Source of the DNA: Sphingomonas oligophenolica
GTDB lineage: Bacteria > Pseudomonadota > Alphaproteobacteria > Sphingomonadales > Sphingomonadaceae
NCBI RefSeq assembly: GCF_006438955.1
Contig: NZ_RCZK01000003.1
Coordinates: 1-64,000, forward strand
Length of the DNA stretch: 64,000 nt
Direction: 5' to 3'
The notes under the pieces are model-generated. The model was given only the letters and a program-made list of their open reading frames with translations. It ran no database searches and was not told the DNA's origin. The translations under genes and the position numbers were made by a program. This document shows positions 36,300-44,984 of this stretch, piece after piece; positions within the stretch are counted from its first letter, which is position 1; each line of letters opens with the position of its first letter.

Positions 36300-36776
36300 A
36301 TGGCCGAGATCGACCCGCGACTGAACGCAATCATCGGGACGGCACTGGGTTCGCCGCTCGCGCCCCTGGTCGTACGCGCCTTGGCCCGGATCGAGGCGCT
36401 GGACACGCAGCCGCGAAGGATCGACGAGGATCACGACCCGTTCGCGCCCGTCGAAGAAGAGGTGCCCGAGGATCGCGCGCTTCGCCAGCTCGGGCTGCTG
36501 GATTTTGTGGTCGCGCGAGAGCTAAAGCTCGAACTCGAATTGATGGATCGCAACGGTGAGCTGATCGCGGAACTCGGCAATGCCATCGCCGAGTTCCGGA
36601 CGGGCGCTGCCATGTCAGTGGTCGTGTTAGATCCAGCAGACGCCGATGGGCGCGAGAGACGCGCTCCGGAAGACTTGCTGTCCGGCGAGCGCCGGCGTGC
36701 GATCGAGGAGACACTCGAGGCATGGAGGGATGCGGTCGAGAATCTCGGCAGTGCGATCCGCGGCACGGAGGCCTGA
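36300..36776 (+). CDS. Unknown island protein (158 aa), partner of the downstream nuclease-like gene
   Basis: An acidic, helix-rich small protein (MAEIDPRLNAIIGTALGSPL, then HDPFAPVEEEVPEDRALRQL and a coiled stretch FVVARELKLELELMDRNGEL). There are no membrane segments. The ATG at 36300 is chosen over an in-frame TTG at 36288 because GAGA lies seven bases before it. It ends two bases before the start of the nuclease-like gene, so the two are probably translated together and may form a complex. Function unknown. Confidence 0.7.
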   Translation: MAEIDPRLNAIIGTALGSPLAPLVVRALARIEALDTQPRRIDEDHDPFAPVEEEVPEDRALRQLGLLDFVVARELKLELELMDRNGELIAELGNAIAEFRTGAAMSVVVLDPADADGRERRAPEDLLSGERRRAIEETLEAWRDAVENLGSAIRGTEA

Positions 36777-36778
36777 TC

Positions 36779-37519
36779 GTGCCGATCGTGAATCTTCTCG
36801 GGAAGCTGCAGGCCGCCGCGACGGCGCTTGGTATTGTGGCGCCCAGCATCGGCGCCTCCAAGGGCAAGGCCTATGAGGTCTGGATCATGCTCGAGATCGC
36901 GGCGCGGCTGAAGCGACGCGGCGTCAAAGTCTATCCGCTGAATCAGAACAACCAGATGGAGACAAACCTCCGCGTGAATGGGGCTCCCGCGAACATGCCG
37001 GGCGTCGATCCGAGCGGGTCCGGCGCTTGCCACTTCTTGTTCGTGAGAGATGCAAATTTTGTCGAACTCCATCTCGGCTTGAACCATCTCGGACTCAGCG
37101 GTGCCACGCACGAAATCGACTTGTCGGTCCTGCCGGCGGCGCAGGGATGGGAACTGAGGCAGAAGGGAGGAGGGCCGTTCGACGGTCACGTCCGTGTCGG
37201 CCTCGAGCTCAAGGCGCACAGCGACCAGTACAAGCTCGACCATAGCATTCCCCGAGCGTTACTCGGGGTCGCCATGGACCTCGATCCAAGCTGGCCGATC
37301 CAGGGCTGGACATTTCACACATCAGGCGGCGGCAGCGGCCACCGAATGGATCGCACGTCGAAAATGAGATTGGCGGTCATGACGACGACGCAACTTTTCG
37401 ACAGCTCGCGCCAGTATCTCGAACACCACGGCGCGGGTGCGCACGCCGATGTCACGCCAGGCGGCAACACGGCTGCCATCGACGCCGTTGTCGTTTGGAT
37501 CGACGACCTTTTGGCCTGA
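36779..37519 (+). CDS. Predicted PD-(D/E)XK nuclease-like island protein
   Basis: About 246 residues from a GTG start that has GGAGG seven bases upstream. The active-site pattern of a restriction-type nuclease is visible: a helix with E33/E39 (GKAYEVWIMLEIAARLKRRG), D114 in SGATHEIDLSVLP, and E143-L-K145 in VRVGLELKAHSD, spaced as in PD-(D/E)XK folds. The assignment is by motif, not by family match. An N-terminal helix (PIVNLLGKLQAAATALGIVA) precedes it. The longer open frame starting at 36722 lies inside the upstream gene and lacks a ribosome-binding site. It is the second gene of the plus-strand pair. Confidence 0.72.
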   Translation: MPIVNLLGKLQAAATALGIVAPSIGASKGKAYEVWIMLEIAARLKRRGVKVYPLNQNNQMETNLRVNGAPANMPGVDPSGSGACHFLFVRDANFVELHLGLNHLGLSGATHEIDLSVLPAAQGWELRQKGGGPFDGHVRVGLELKAHSDQYKLDHSIPRALLGVAMDLDPSWPIQGWTFHTSGGGSGHRMDRTSKMRLAVMTTTQLFDSSRQYLEHHGAGAHADVTPGGNTAAIDAVVVWIDDLLA

Positions 37520-37555
37520 TTTGAGCAACTGCCTTCGGGAGAGGAGAATGGCGGC

Positions 37556-37753
37556 ATGAATGACCAAGATCGGTCTTCGCGGCATGCAAGGCAGTGCAAC
37601 GAACAGTCGATTCTCGTCTTAAGTCGCCTGAAAGCAGCCGGTCCGCAATCGGCCCAGCTGCGGACGTTTCGTCCGCTATTCAAGCCAACAAAAGTCCACA
37701 ATTCGTGCGCGATAAAGCTTAATAGAAGGCGAATATTAACCTCATCGCGCTAG
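37556..37753 (+). CDS. Small hypothetical ORF in the island (65 aa)
   Basis: A 65-codon frame starts with ATG at 37556, preceded by GGAGAGGAG about nine bases upstream, a good ribosome-binding site. The sequence includes SILVLSRLKAAGPQSAQLRT, which loosely resembles the small winged-helix proteins found beside integrase or primase genes in mobile elements. There is no confirming homology, and an AT-rich stretch follows. It is listed with low confidence. Confidence 0.3.
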   Translation: MNDQDRSSRHARQCNEQSILVLSRLKAAGPQSAQLRTFRPLFKPTKVHNSCAIKLNRRRILTSSR

Positions 37754-37793
37754 ATTTTATGGTAATATTTTTGTGTTTTGGAGCCTGTTATTG

Positions 37794-38261
37794 ATGTATA
37801 AGGATCGGGACTTTGATGGTAGCGTCGACGCTCTGCTAGCACGCGCTATTGCCAACGACCGAGATGCCGCGGAACTAATCTGGAGCGATATCGCGCAGGG
37901 CGGAACTGCATTCGTAAATGACCATCGGTGGATCCGGCACGTAGCCAGAAAAATTGCCCGGATGCTTATTGACGATAATCCGGAGAGCAAGGCGCGCGCG
38001 CAGCTCGCTCTTCAAGCGCTCGGGATGGTTGGCCGGTCGAGCCGCGACGAAGACCTGTATCGTGAGCTTGTCGCGTCTCGAACGTTTCGGAATTGGGATG
38101 CGCCTGTTGTTGATGATCAGGACGAGCCAGCTCCGATGAGCCGAACTGCGATCGCTCGGGATTTTATAAGAGCGAAGCTTATTCCACCGACGTTGAATGT
38201 TCGAGCGGCCGCCAAACGCCTCGATCGGATTGCGGGAAAGTTTGACCGGACAGACAAATAG
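37794..38261 (+). CDS. Hypothetical island protein
   Basis: A 155-residue soluble protein, acidic in the first half (DFDGSVDALLARAIANDRDA) and basic at the end (AAAKRLDRIAGKFDRTDK). The ATG at 37794 has GGAG ten bases upstream. An AT-rich segment with the inverted repeat AATATTAACC/GGTAATATT (37732-37769) lies just before it and is a likely promoter or operator. It sits upstream of the AlpA-like regulator and the primase, so it may belong to the replication or excision module. No family was recognised. Confidence 0.65.
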   Translation: MYKDRDFDGSVDALLARAIANDRDAAELIWSDIAQGGTAFVNDHRWIRHVARKIARMLIDDNPESKARAQLALQALGMVGRSSRDEDLYRELVASRTFRNWDAPVVDDQDEPAPMSRTAIARDFIRAKLIPPTLNVRAAAKRLDRIAGKFDRTDK

Positions 38262-38337
38262 GGTGTCCCGCAAAGTCCGGTCGTATCGGGACATTGGCTA
38301 GACCTATCCCTCCGTCGTGATGAACGGAGACATTCAA

Positions 38338-38565
38338 ATGAACGCGAACAAGTCCTTACCAGAGACGGGGTATGTCCGTCTCGCGACCATCATCGGCGAT
38401 CGCAGGTCGGGTCAACAGGGGCTCATCCCGGTAGGTGCTACCACATGGTGGAACGGCGTGAAGTCGGGTCGCTTCCCACCGCCGGTTAAACTCGGGCCTC
38501 GGATTACCGCTTGGCGGGTCGAAGACATCCGACGGTTGTTGCAGGAGATTTCAGGTGTCGCGTAG
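38338..38565 (+). CDS. AlpA-family / MerR-like helix-turn-helix regulator
   Basis: A 75-residue DNA-binding protein. The segment GYVRLATIIGDRRSGQQGLI then VGATTWWNGVKSGRFPPPVK and GPRITAWRVEDIRRLLQEIS is the standard AlpA / prophage regulatory pattern (helix-turn-helix, then the K.G.FP.P.KLG.R wing). AlpA-type proteins activate integrase or excision genes in P4-like islands. The ATG at 38338 has GGAGA eight bases upstream. It overlaps the primase start by 11 bp. Confidence 0.85.
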   Translation: MNANKSLPETGYVRLATIIGDRRSGQQGLIPVGATTWWNGVKSGRFPPPVKLGPRITAWRVEDIRRLLQEISGVA

Positions 38566-39127
38566 CAGAGCGGAGGGGGAGCGTTATGGCGCGTCGGTAG
38601 CCGAGTGGGAGCATTTCTCGAAGCGTTATCGCGACCGCCTTCAAACCGTGGTGTCAAATCCTACCGCTCGCATCAGTCCGAAATCATCGCTCCGAACGCT
38701 GGGGAAGGTTCCCAGCCGATACAATCGAGATCGAGAGGTGATCGGCATTCCTGATTGGCCGCGACGAAGCCTTACCGATCGCGAGCTACGAACCGCCAGT
38801 ACTGAGCCCGATTACGGGATTTCCGTAAGACTGGGCCAAGGGCTCGCAGCGTTTGACGTTGATGTAGAGGACGAAGATCTTGCGAACCTTTTCGAGAACA
38901 CTGCCTACAAAAAGGGGTTTCGCGGACTCTGTGTCCGATACCGGAAAAACAGCCCAAGGCGGCTCATCCTTTTTAGGATCGCTGACAGCCTTGGGAAAAG
39001 CGTGCTCCGATCTAACATCGACGGTGCAGGCTGCGTCGAAATCCTTGGAGATGGGCAACAGTTCGTTGCAGCCGGCGCTCACCCGTCGGGCGCCCGATAC
39101 GCTTGGCGAGAAATTCGAGCGTGGTAG
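38555..39127 (+). CDS. Primase-polymerase domain protein (N-terminal half of a split primase-helicase)
   Basis: A 190-residue bifunctional DNA primase/polymerase (prim-pol) domain. It has the expected GISVRLGQGLAAFDVDVED (metal-binding D-x-D) and the late motif GAGCVEILGDGQQFVAAGAHPSG. In intact relatives the frame continues into a helicase domain; here it stops at 39127 with TAG while the continuation lies one base out of frame (see the next feature). The GTG start has AGGAG eight bases upstream. Either a frameshift mutation or programmed +1 shifting would explain this. Confidence 0.8.
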   Translation: MSRSRAEGERYGASVAEWEHFSKRYRDRLQTVVSNPTARISPKSSLRTLGKVPSRYNRDREVIGIPDWPRRSLTDRELRTASTEPDYGISVRLGQGLAAFDVDVEDEDLANLFENTAYKKGFRGLCVRYRKNSPRRLILFRIADSLGKSVLRSNIDGAGCVEILGDGQQFVAAGAHPSGARYAWREIRAW

Positions 39128-40976
39128 CTTGCCTGATTTCCCCAAGCGCCTTCGGCGCTTAAGGGCTGATGAACTCGAAGATCTATTGGACGAGGTAGGT
39201 AAGCGGTGCGGCTTTGCATCGCCCCACACCAGCGCCCCAAAAGCTGGAAGTGATGATCCGAATCTCAACCGTGAGATCAACGCGGCGATCGAACAGGATC
39301 ATCGCGCCCAGTGGCTGATCGACGGTCAACTGATGCTGGACACCGGTCGCCGAGGTCAGCTCTACCTGGAGTGCCCATTCAAGGACGGACATAGTTCGGA
39401 TAGCGGCCACACAGAGACCGCGTATTTTCCTGCTGAAACAGGCGGCTTCTACCATGGCCATTATAAATGCATGCACGCCACCTGCGCGGAGCGATCGTGC
39501 GAGGATTTCGATCGAGCACTCGGTTATCCTGGTCCGGATCTCGGCGAGCTTTTCGACGCGCATGATAGCGATTCTGAAGTTGTCATCGATCCACGCGATC
39601 CGATGAGCACCGCCCGGCAGGTGTATAGCCGGCGGTTCTCGAGAAACGACCAACCCGTGCTGATCCGAAGTGGCGGATCTTGGTATGAGTATGCAAACTC
39701 GTATTATCGGGAGCGAGACGAGGAAGTCGTCCGCTCAGCAGTATGGCAGCTTCTCGAAACAGCGCTGACGGTCGATAAACTAGGCAAGAAGGTGCCAGCT
39801 CGTGTCACGTCCGCACAGATTAGCGCGGGGATGGATGCGCTGAAATCGGTGACGCGCCGGCTGGAGCAGCCAGAACCGTGTTGGCTTGATGGGAGGGAAG
39901 GGCCCGCGCCGGCGGATCTGGTCTCGCTTCGTGATGGTCTGTTCGATCTGACATCTCGGAAGTTACTTCCGCACACCCCGGCATTCTTCAGTTTGCACGC
40001 GCTGCCGTTCGACGCTCCGAAGAAGGGCGATCGCGCACCCCGTTGGATCGCGTTCTTGGAAGAGGTTTGGCCAAGCGATTCGGCAGCTCAGCAGACATTG
40101 CAGGAGGTGATGGGATTATTCCTCACAGCGGATACCTCACTGCAAAAGGCATTCCTGATGGTCGGGCCGCGCCGGTCCGGTAAGGGCGTCATCGCGCGGG
40201 TTATCCGTATGTTGCTCGGAGAGCATAACGTCGTCGGCCCGACGATGAGCAGCCTGTCCGGCAATTTTGGCCTGCAGCCGCTTATCGGCAAACTGGCTGC
40301 TCTGATTTCGGACGCGCGTTTTCGACACGGGCAATACTCACATGCCGCCGTCGAGCGCCTGCTGCTCCTAACCGGCGAAGACACGGTCACGGTCGATCGA
40401 AAGAACAAAGAGGCCTGGACTGGCAAGATGAGCGTTCGCATCATGATCACATCGAACGAGGTACCGAAGCTAAGCGATGCGTCCGGCGCGATCGCTAGCC
40501 GCTTCATCACACTTAAGATGTCTCAGACCTTCTACGGGAAGGAAGATCCCGGTCTCACCGATAAGCTAAGATGCGAGCTACCGGGGATTTTCGAGTGGGC
40601 GCTCGAAGGGCGTGATCGGCTGATGGAGCGCGGATACTTCCTCCAGCCCAAATCGGGTCACGATTTGGCAGAGCGCCTTTCAGAGCTCGGCAATCCTGTC
40701 GGGAATTTCATTGATGAGTGCTGCGCGCTCGACAAGCGTGGCTCAGAGACGATTGACGCTCTGTATCAGGTCTACCGCGAATGGTGCGCCGCGAATGGCC
40801 ATCACCCGACGGCGAAGAATCAATTCAGCCAGGATATGGAGACGGCGTGCGCGTCAATTAGCCGGCATCAGCCACGGGTAGGCCAAGGCGGAAAGCAGGT
40901 CAAATCGTTCAAAGGCATTCGCCTCCAGCGTGATTCAGGCGCTGGCTCTGACGACGATGACGACGGCTACATCTAG
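39111..40976 (+). CDS. P4-type primase-helicase, C-terminal part (D5/SF3 helicase)
   Basis: This frame carries GSLPDFPKRLRRLRADELED, which normally follows the prim-pol domain, then a Cys/His-containing region (HYKCMHATCAERSC) and the SF3 helicase with Walker A in VGPRRSGKGVIARVIRMLLG, Walker B-like LAALISDARF and the sensor MITSNEVPKLSDASGAIASR. A basic tail ends DDDDDGYI. Replicative helicase-primase of a P4/phage-type island is the likely role. The frame is open from 38880, but codons before about 39111 overlap the prim-pol frame and are not conserved. It is probably the second half of a single ancestral gene. Confidence 0.75.
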   Translation, partial: KFERGSLPDFPKRLRRLRADELEDLLDEVGKRCGFASPHTSAPKAGSDDPNLNREINAAIEQDHRAQWLIDGQLMLDTGRRGQLYLECPFKDGHSSDSGHTETAYFPAETGGFYHGHYKCMHATCAERSCEDFDRALGYPGPDLGELFDAHDSDSEVVIDPRDPMSTARQVYSRRFSRNDQPVLIRSGGSWYEYANSYYRERDEEVVRSAVWQLLETALTVDKLGKKVPARVTSAQISAGMDALKSVTRRLEQPEPCWLDGREGPAPADLVSLRDGLFDLTSRKLLPHTPAFFSLHALPFDAPKKGDRAPRWIAFLEEVWPSDSAAQQTLQEVMGLFLTADTSLQKAFLMVGPRRSGKGVIARVIRMLLGEHNVVGPTMSSLSGNFGLQPLIGKLAALISDARFRHGQYSHAAVERLLLLTGEDTVTVDRKNKEAWTGKMSVRIMITSNEVPKLSDASGAIASRFITLKMSQTFYGKEDPGLTDKLRCELPGIFEWALEGRDRLMERGYFLQPKSGHDLAERLSELGNPVGNFIDECCALDKRGSETIDALYQVYREWCAANGHHPTAKNQFSQDMETACASISRHQPRVGQGGKQVKSFKGIRLQRDSGAGSDDDDDGYI

Positions 40977-41235
40977 ATCTTGGAGAGATTGCTGACTGAA
41001 ATGACTGGGGTAGGCTAGGAATTGAAAGTGTCGTCGTCATCGTCGTCTACGGGTCCTTACCCACCGGTCGATTGTCCGTGCGGGGGCGCTGAGCCGCGTT
41101 GCGCGATTTTATCGGGGATCCTGCATGGCCCCGGTAGTATCGGAACATTCGGAAGTGAGATTGCGATCGTCAGACGGCTTAAAATCAAAGGCTTAGCCAA
41201 CCGACAGGCGTCTTACGATATGCGCTCCGGTTAGC

Positions 41236-42153
41236 TCACGAATTTTGATACGACTGATCAAACAGCGGCTTGGCCTTTTCGAGATCGGCCACCGTCTGGA
41301 TCGTGATCTCCAGGTCGCCCGTGCCGAAATGCCCGATGCCGCGCACGTCGCGGGTGAAGCCGGGCTCGAGCGCGATCGTGTCCGGATTGACCTTCGCGAA
41401 GACCAGCAGCTTCTTCATCTGATTGCGGATCTCGACGCAGGCAAAGTTCTTGATGCGGCGGAAGGCGACATAATAATCCGTCGTCTTCACCTGCACATCG
41501 TCGCCCACCGCGGTCAGATAGTCGGTGAGCAGGTGATAGAGATCGAGCAGATCGGCGGGCGCCTCGGCAATCTGGCTGCTGATCGTCTTGTATTTGCCCT
41601 TCACCACCAAACCCGCCGGTGCGGACGGCTGCACGGGCCCGACGGTGCCAGGCTTGGCGCTCGCGGCGGTGAGCTGTTCGAGCAGCAGCAGATCGCCTTC
41701 GAACTTGCGATAGCGGATCAGCGCGATGTTGCGGTTCATCTGCTTGACCGCGTGCTCGTCATATCTGCCGAAATCACCGGCGATGCAGATCAGCCGCGAT
41801 CCCGACCAGTCGACCGCCTTGGCCGCCTCCGCACCCAGCGTCTCCAGCACCAGCCATTCGAAATCCTTGCGATGGCCCATCAGCCAATCGAGGTAGAACA
41901 GCCCCTGATTGATCACATTTTCGTTAGACGATCGCTTGTATTCCATCACCACCGGCGCGTTATTCTCGTCTATCCCCAGCGTATCGATCCGCCCCTCGGT
42001 GATGACGAATTCGGAGGCGAGGAAGCGGACGCCGAGCAACTGCTCCAGATTGGCCTCGAACAGTGTCTGCAGCGATTTCTCCAGCGCGACCGTGCCGCCG
42101 GAGAGCTCGCTGACGACGTTGCCGGCGGTACGGAAAAGCTTGATGTCGCTCAT
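41236..42153 (-). CDS. PD-(D/E)XK nuclease-like protein with C-terminal DUF5655
   Basis: A 305-residue protein. The N-terminal half resembles NucS/DUF91-type nucleases: EKSLQTLFEANLEQLLGV (E34/E37), EGRIDTLGID (D57) and APVVMEYKRSSNENV (E71-Y-K73). The C-terminal ~110 residues (DLYHLLTDYLTAVGDDVQVK, then YYVAFRRIKNFACVEIRNQM) match the DUF5655 domain. It overlaps the hsdS stop (ATGA) as the last gene of the type I restriction operon. It may be an accessory nuclease in host defence; that role is inferred. Confidence 0.8.
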   Translation of the reverse strand: MSDIKLFRTAGNVVSELSGGTVALEKSLQTLFEANLEQLLGVRFLASEFVITEGRIDTLGIDENNAPVVMEYKRSSNENVINQGLFYLDWLMGHRKDFEWLVLETLGAEAAKAVDWSGSRLICIAGDFGRYDEHAVKQMNRNIALIRYRKFEGDLLLLEQLTAASAKPGTVGPVQPSAPAGLVVKGKYKTISSQIAEAPADLLDLYHLLTDYLTAVGDDVQVKTTDYYVAFRRIKNFACVEIRNQMKKLLVFAKVNPDTIALEPGFTRDVRGIGHFGTGDLEITIQTVADLEKAKPLFDQSYQNS

Positions 42154-43493
42154 GCGGATGCCTTCGCGGCGCGGCCACGTTTCGGTTTGGGCGCGGTGGC
42201 ACGCTCGGCGCGGATGCGGTCGAGCAGCACGCTGGCGGGCTCGTCATTCGGGTCCTGCGGAACCAGTTCGCCGCGGAATGCCTTGGCGAGGATTGCGGCT
42301 TCAAGCCGGTCGATCAGCGCGCGGGCGCGGGCGGCTTCGGCTTCGAGGCGGTCGGCGCGGGCGAAGGCGTTGTCGATCGCAGTCAGAAGCGGTTGCTGCT
42401 GCTCGACAGGTGGCACGGGGATTACGGTCTTTGCCAGCCCAGCCTTGCCGATATGAATGATATTCACCCCCTTGGTATTCGCAATGAACTGGCCGCTTTT
42501 TGCCATATACAAAAGCGCATAGCGCAGGAGGTCTGGCAGGTACTTTGTAGGGCGAACGCGAAGTAGTGTGTTTTGAAAACAAGCGCCTTCGATCTCGCCG
42601 TGCCAGACCGCTGGCTTTCCAACTTCCTTAGCGCTGCCCGATCCTTCGTTGAGAAGCACGTCGCCTTTCTCAAGAACAAAAACCGGAAACTCTGTGGGGC
42701 TGAAGTTCATCTCTTTGACGTCCGAAAGATCCCAGCCGTCCCAGGTTACATTCGCAGAGCGGACATAGGGTCGCATATGCGCGCCATGATGATCCTTGGG
42801 CGATCGCTGCCTACCGAGTTGAACGGAACCGACCTCGTCGATGCGCTGTCGGGTCCAGCAGCGTGGCAGTTCGTCCGCGTCCCAATGAAATACCTCACGC
42901 AACGCAGTAGCGCGAAGGCTTTCCGCCAACACCGGCACCCGATCCAGTTCCGCCCGCGCGCGGGCGAGGCGGGCGGTCAGCGCGTCTAGCTTCGCGACGA
43001 TACGGTGTTGTTCGGCAGCGGGTGGAACAGGAAAAGGAAAGGCGCGGCACTGAGAGAGGGATATGTTGACCTGCCCTGCAATTCCGCGGGTAGCGTTGAT
43101 AACACTTTGAACACTTCTACCGCCCCGCAAATACCAATAAATCCATCGCGATCCTAATACCTCGCTCGGCCGAAATATTGTAATAGCTTGGTTGACGTTC
43201 CACTCATCCGAGTAGTTGGGTACGATGGCGATTTTCCCAAGTGGCGGCCCAACAATGTTCATCAGAACATCACCAGGATATACTCTCGATTTAGAGAGCT
43301 CGCCTTGGTGGATTCCTGGAGAGATCCACTGTGGCCGATATGAAAAGGCCACCTGCTGATTGACGAGATTGTAAACTTTCAAGAACGGTATCCCGGGATG
43401 GTCGAGGAACCCTTTCTTTGGCGTCCCTCCACTTTGAACGATCGCGCAGACCTCTCCTGCCTCGGCAATTGCCCACCCCTTCGGCAACGTCAT
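42150..43493 (-). CDS. hsdS: Type I restriction-modification specificity subunit HsdS
   Basis: The 447-residue DNA-recognition subunit has two target recognition domains, each followed by a conserved helical region. The first (about residues 1-160) ends in LSQCRAFPFPVPPAAEQHRI and the helix KLDALTARLARARAELDRVP. The second (about 215-360) ends in VIPVPPVEQQQPLLTAIDNA, then AEAARARALIDRLEAAILAK and the tail AFRGELVPQDPNDEPA. These repeats set the length of the central spacer of the bipartite target. It overlaps hsdM (ATGA) and the nuclease gene (ATGA). Confidence 0.95.
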   Translation of the reverse strand: MTLPKGWAIAEAGEVCAIVQSGGTPKKGFLDHPGIPFLKVYNLVNQQVAFSYRPQWISPGIHQGELSKSRVYPGDVLMNIVGPPLGKIAIVPNYSDEWNVNQAITIFRPSEVLGSRWIYWYLRGGRSVQSVINATRGIAGQVNISLSQCRAFPFPVPPAAEQHRIVAKLDALTARLARARAELDRVPVLAESLRATALREVFHWDADELPRCWTRQRIDEVGSVQLGRQRSPKDHHGAHMRPYVRSANVTWDGWDLSDVKEMNFSPTEFPVFVLEKGDVLLNEGSGSAKEVGKPAVWHGEIEGACFQNTLLRVRPTKYLPDLLRYALLYMAKSGQFIANTKGVNIIHIGKAGLAKTVIPVPPVEQQQPLLTAIDNAFARADRLEAEAARARALIDRLEAAILAKAFRGELVPQDPNDEPASVLLDRIRAERATAPKPKRGRAAKASA

Positions 43494-44971
43494 TCCGCCG
43501 CCTCCGCCGACTCCGCCTCGCCGGTATCCCCCTCCAGCTCCGCCACAAGCGCCGCAATCTCCTCCAGCGCCACCTTCAGATGCCCCTGGATCGCCGCGGC
43601 GATGTCCTCGGGCGTGTCGAGGCCATCTTCGGCGTCGGCGCTGGTGTCCTTGAGCCAGCTGATGTCGAGATTGTCGCCGCGCGCGGCGATCTCTTCGCGG
43701 GTGAAGCGGCGGAAGCGGCCTTCCTCGCCCTGATACAAGCGCGCCGCGCCGCCCAGCGGATCGTCGCCGAACGCCGCCACGAAATCGGCGAGGTCGGCGG
43801 CCTTGAACGGGTTGGTCTTGCCATAGGAGGGGGCGCCCGATCGCGCGTCATAGATCCACACTTCGAGCGTCGCGTCCTGCGTCGGCGCTTCGTCGTCGGC
43901 GCGGGTGAAGAACAGGACGTTGGTCTTCACTCCCTGCGCATAGAAGATGCCGGTCGGCAGGCGCAGGATGGTGTGGAGGTTGCACCAGCTCATCAACCGT
44001 TGCCGCAGCGCCTTGCCGCGCCCGTCGTCGAACAGGACATTGTCCGGCACCACCACCGCCGCGCGCCCGCCCAGCCGCAGCGCGCGGATGACATGCTCAA
44101 CGAACGGCAGCTGATAGGAGGAAACGCGATCGGTGATCGTCAGGTCATCGCGCGTCGGCGGACCGCCCGCCGGGCCGAAGGGCGGGTTGGTAAGGATCAG
44201 ATCGGCATGTTTGAACTGCGCGCGCTGACCGGCGGGGCTCAGCGTATCGGCCAGATCGATATGATCCGGGTCGATCGCGTGCAGATGCAGGTTCATCAGC
44301 AGCAGGCGGAACGTGTCGGGCACATTCTCGATCCCGCGCAACGCCTCGCGTAATTGGAATGCCTGCTGCTTGGGGCTCAGCTCGTAATAGTCGTCGCTGC
44401 GCGCCTTCATATAGCTGTTTGCCGCGATCAGAAAGCCGCCGGTGCCGGTCGCCGGATCCTGGATCACTTCGCCGGGCTGCGGCTGCATCAGATCGACCAT
44501 CACTTCGATCAGCGTGCGCGGCGTGAAATATTGCCCAGCGCCGCGCTTGGTCTCCTCCGCCATGCGCTGGAGCAGGCCTTCATAGGCATCGCCGAACGCG
44601 TCGCGTTCCTCGCTAAACCAATGTAACCCGTCGATCGCGTCGATCAGCTGGCGCAAATTAGCTGGGGTGCGGATGATCGTGGCCGCATTCTGGAAGATGG
44701 CGACGACCGAGCGGTCCTTCACCTTCTCGCCATCACCCAGATCGATCAGCGCCTGCTTGTAGCGTTGCAGTACCTCGGTCTCGCTCGCTCCCTTGAGTGC
44801 GGACCAGCGATATTGCTCGGGGATGCGGCTCTCGTCCTTCTGTTCCGAGGCCATCTTGAGGAACAGCAGATAGGTGAGCTCGGTGACATATTGGTGATAG
44901 GTCACGCCATCCTTGCGGAGCAGCGCGCACAGGCGCCAGAGCTTGTTCACCAGATCGGCGGAAGGATTCAT
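43490..44971 (-). CDS. hsdM: Type I restriction-modification methyltransferase HsdM
   Basis: The 493-residue N6-adenine methyltransferase subunit. The N-terminal HsdM_N domain (LVNKLWRLCALLRKDGVTYH) precedes the SAM-binding motif DPATGTGGFLIAAN (residues about 172-185) and the catalytic NPPF motif (262-265, ADLILTNPPFGPAGG). It methylates the site chosen by HsdS and protects host DNA. Its stop overlaps hsdS; its start is 13 bp after hsdR. Confidence 0.97.
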   Translation of the reverse strand: MNPSADLVNKLWRLCALLRKDGVTYHQYVTELTYLLFLKMASEQKDESRIPEQYRWSALKGASETEVLQRYKQALIDLGDGEKVKDRSVVAIFQNAATIIRTPANLRQLIDAIDGLHWFSEERDAFGDAYEGLLQRMAEETKRGAGQYFTPRTLIEVMVDLMQPQPGEVIQDPATGTGGFLIAANSYMKARSDDYYELSPKQQAFQLREALRGIENVPDTFRLLLMNLHLHAIDPDHIDLADTLSPAGQRAQFKHADLILTNPPFGPAGGPPTRDDLTITDRVSSYQLPFVEHVIRALRLGGRAAVVVPDNVLFDDGRGKALRQRLMSWCNLHTILRLPTGIFYAQGVKTNVLFFTRADDEAPTQDATLEVWIYDARSGAPSYGKTNPFKAADLADFVAAFGDDPLGGAARLYQGEEGRFRRFTREEIAARGDNLDISWLKDTSADAEDGLDTPEDIAAAIQGHLKVALEEIAALVAELEGDTGEAESAEAAE

Positions 44972-44984
44972 CGGTTCGCTTTCG

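Noticed and set aside
41022-41234. A 70-codon plus-strand frame after the primase-helicase gene
   Set aside because: TTG start, weak signals, serine-rich low-complexity beginning; no support beyond an open frame.
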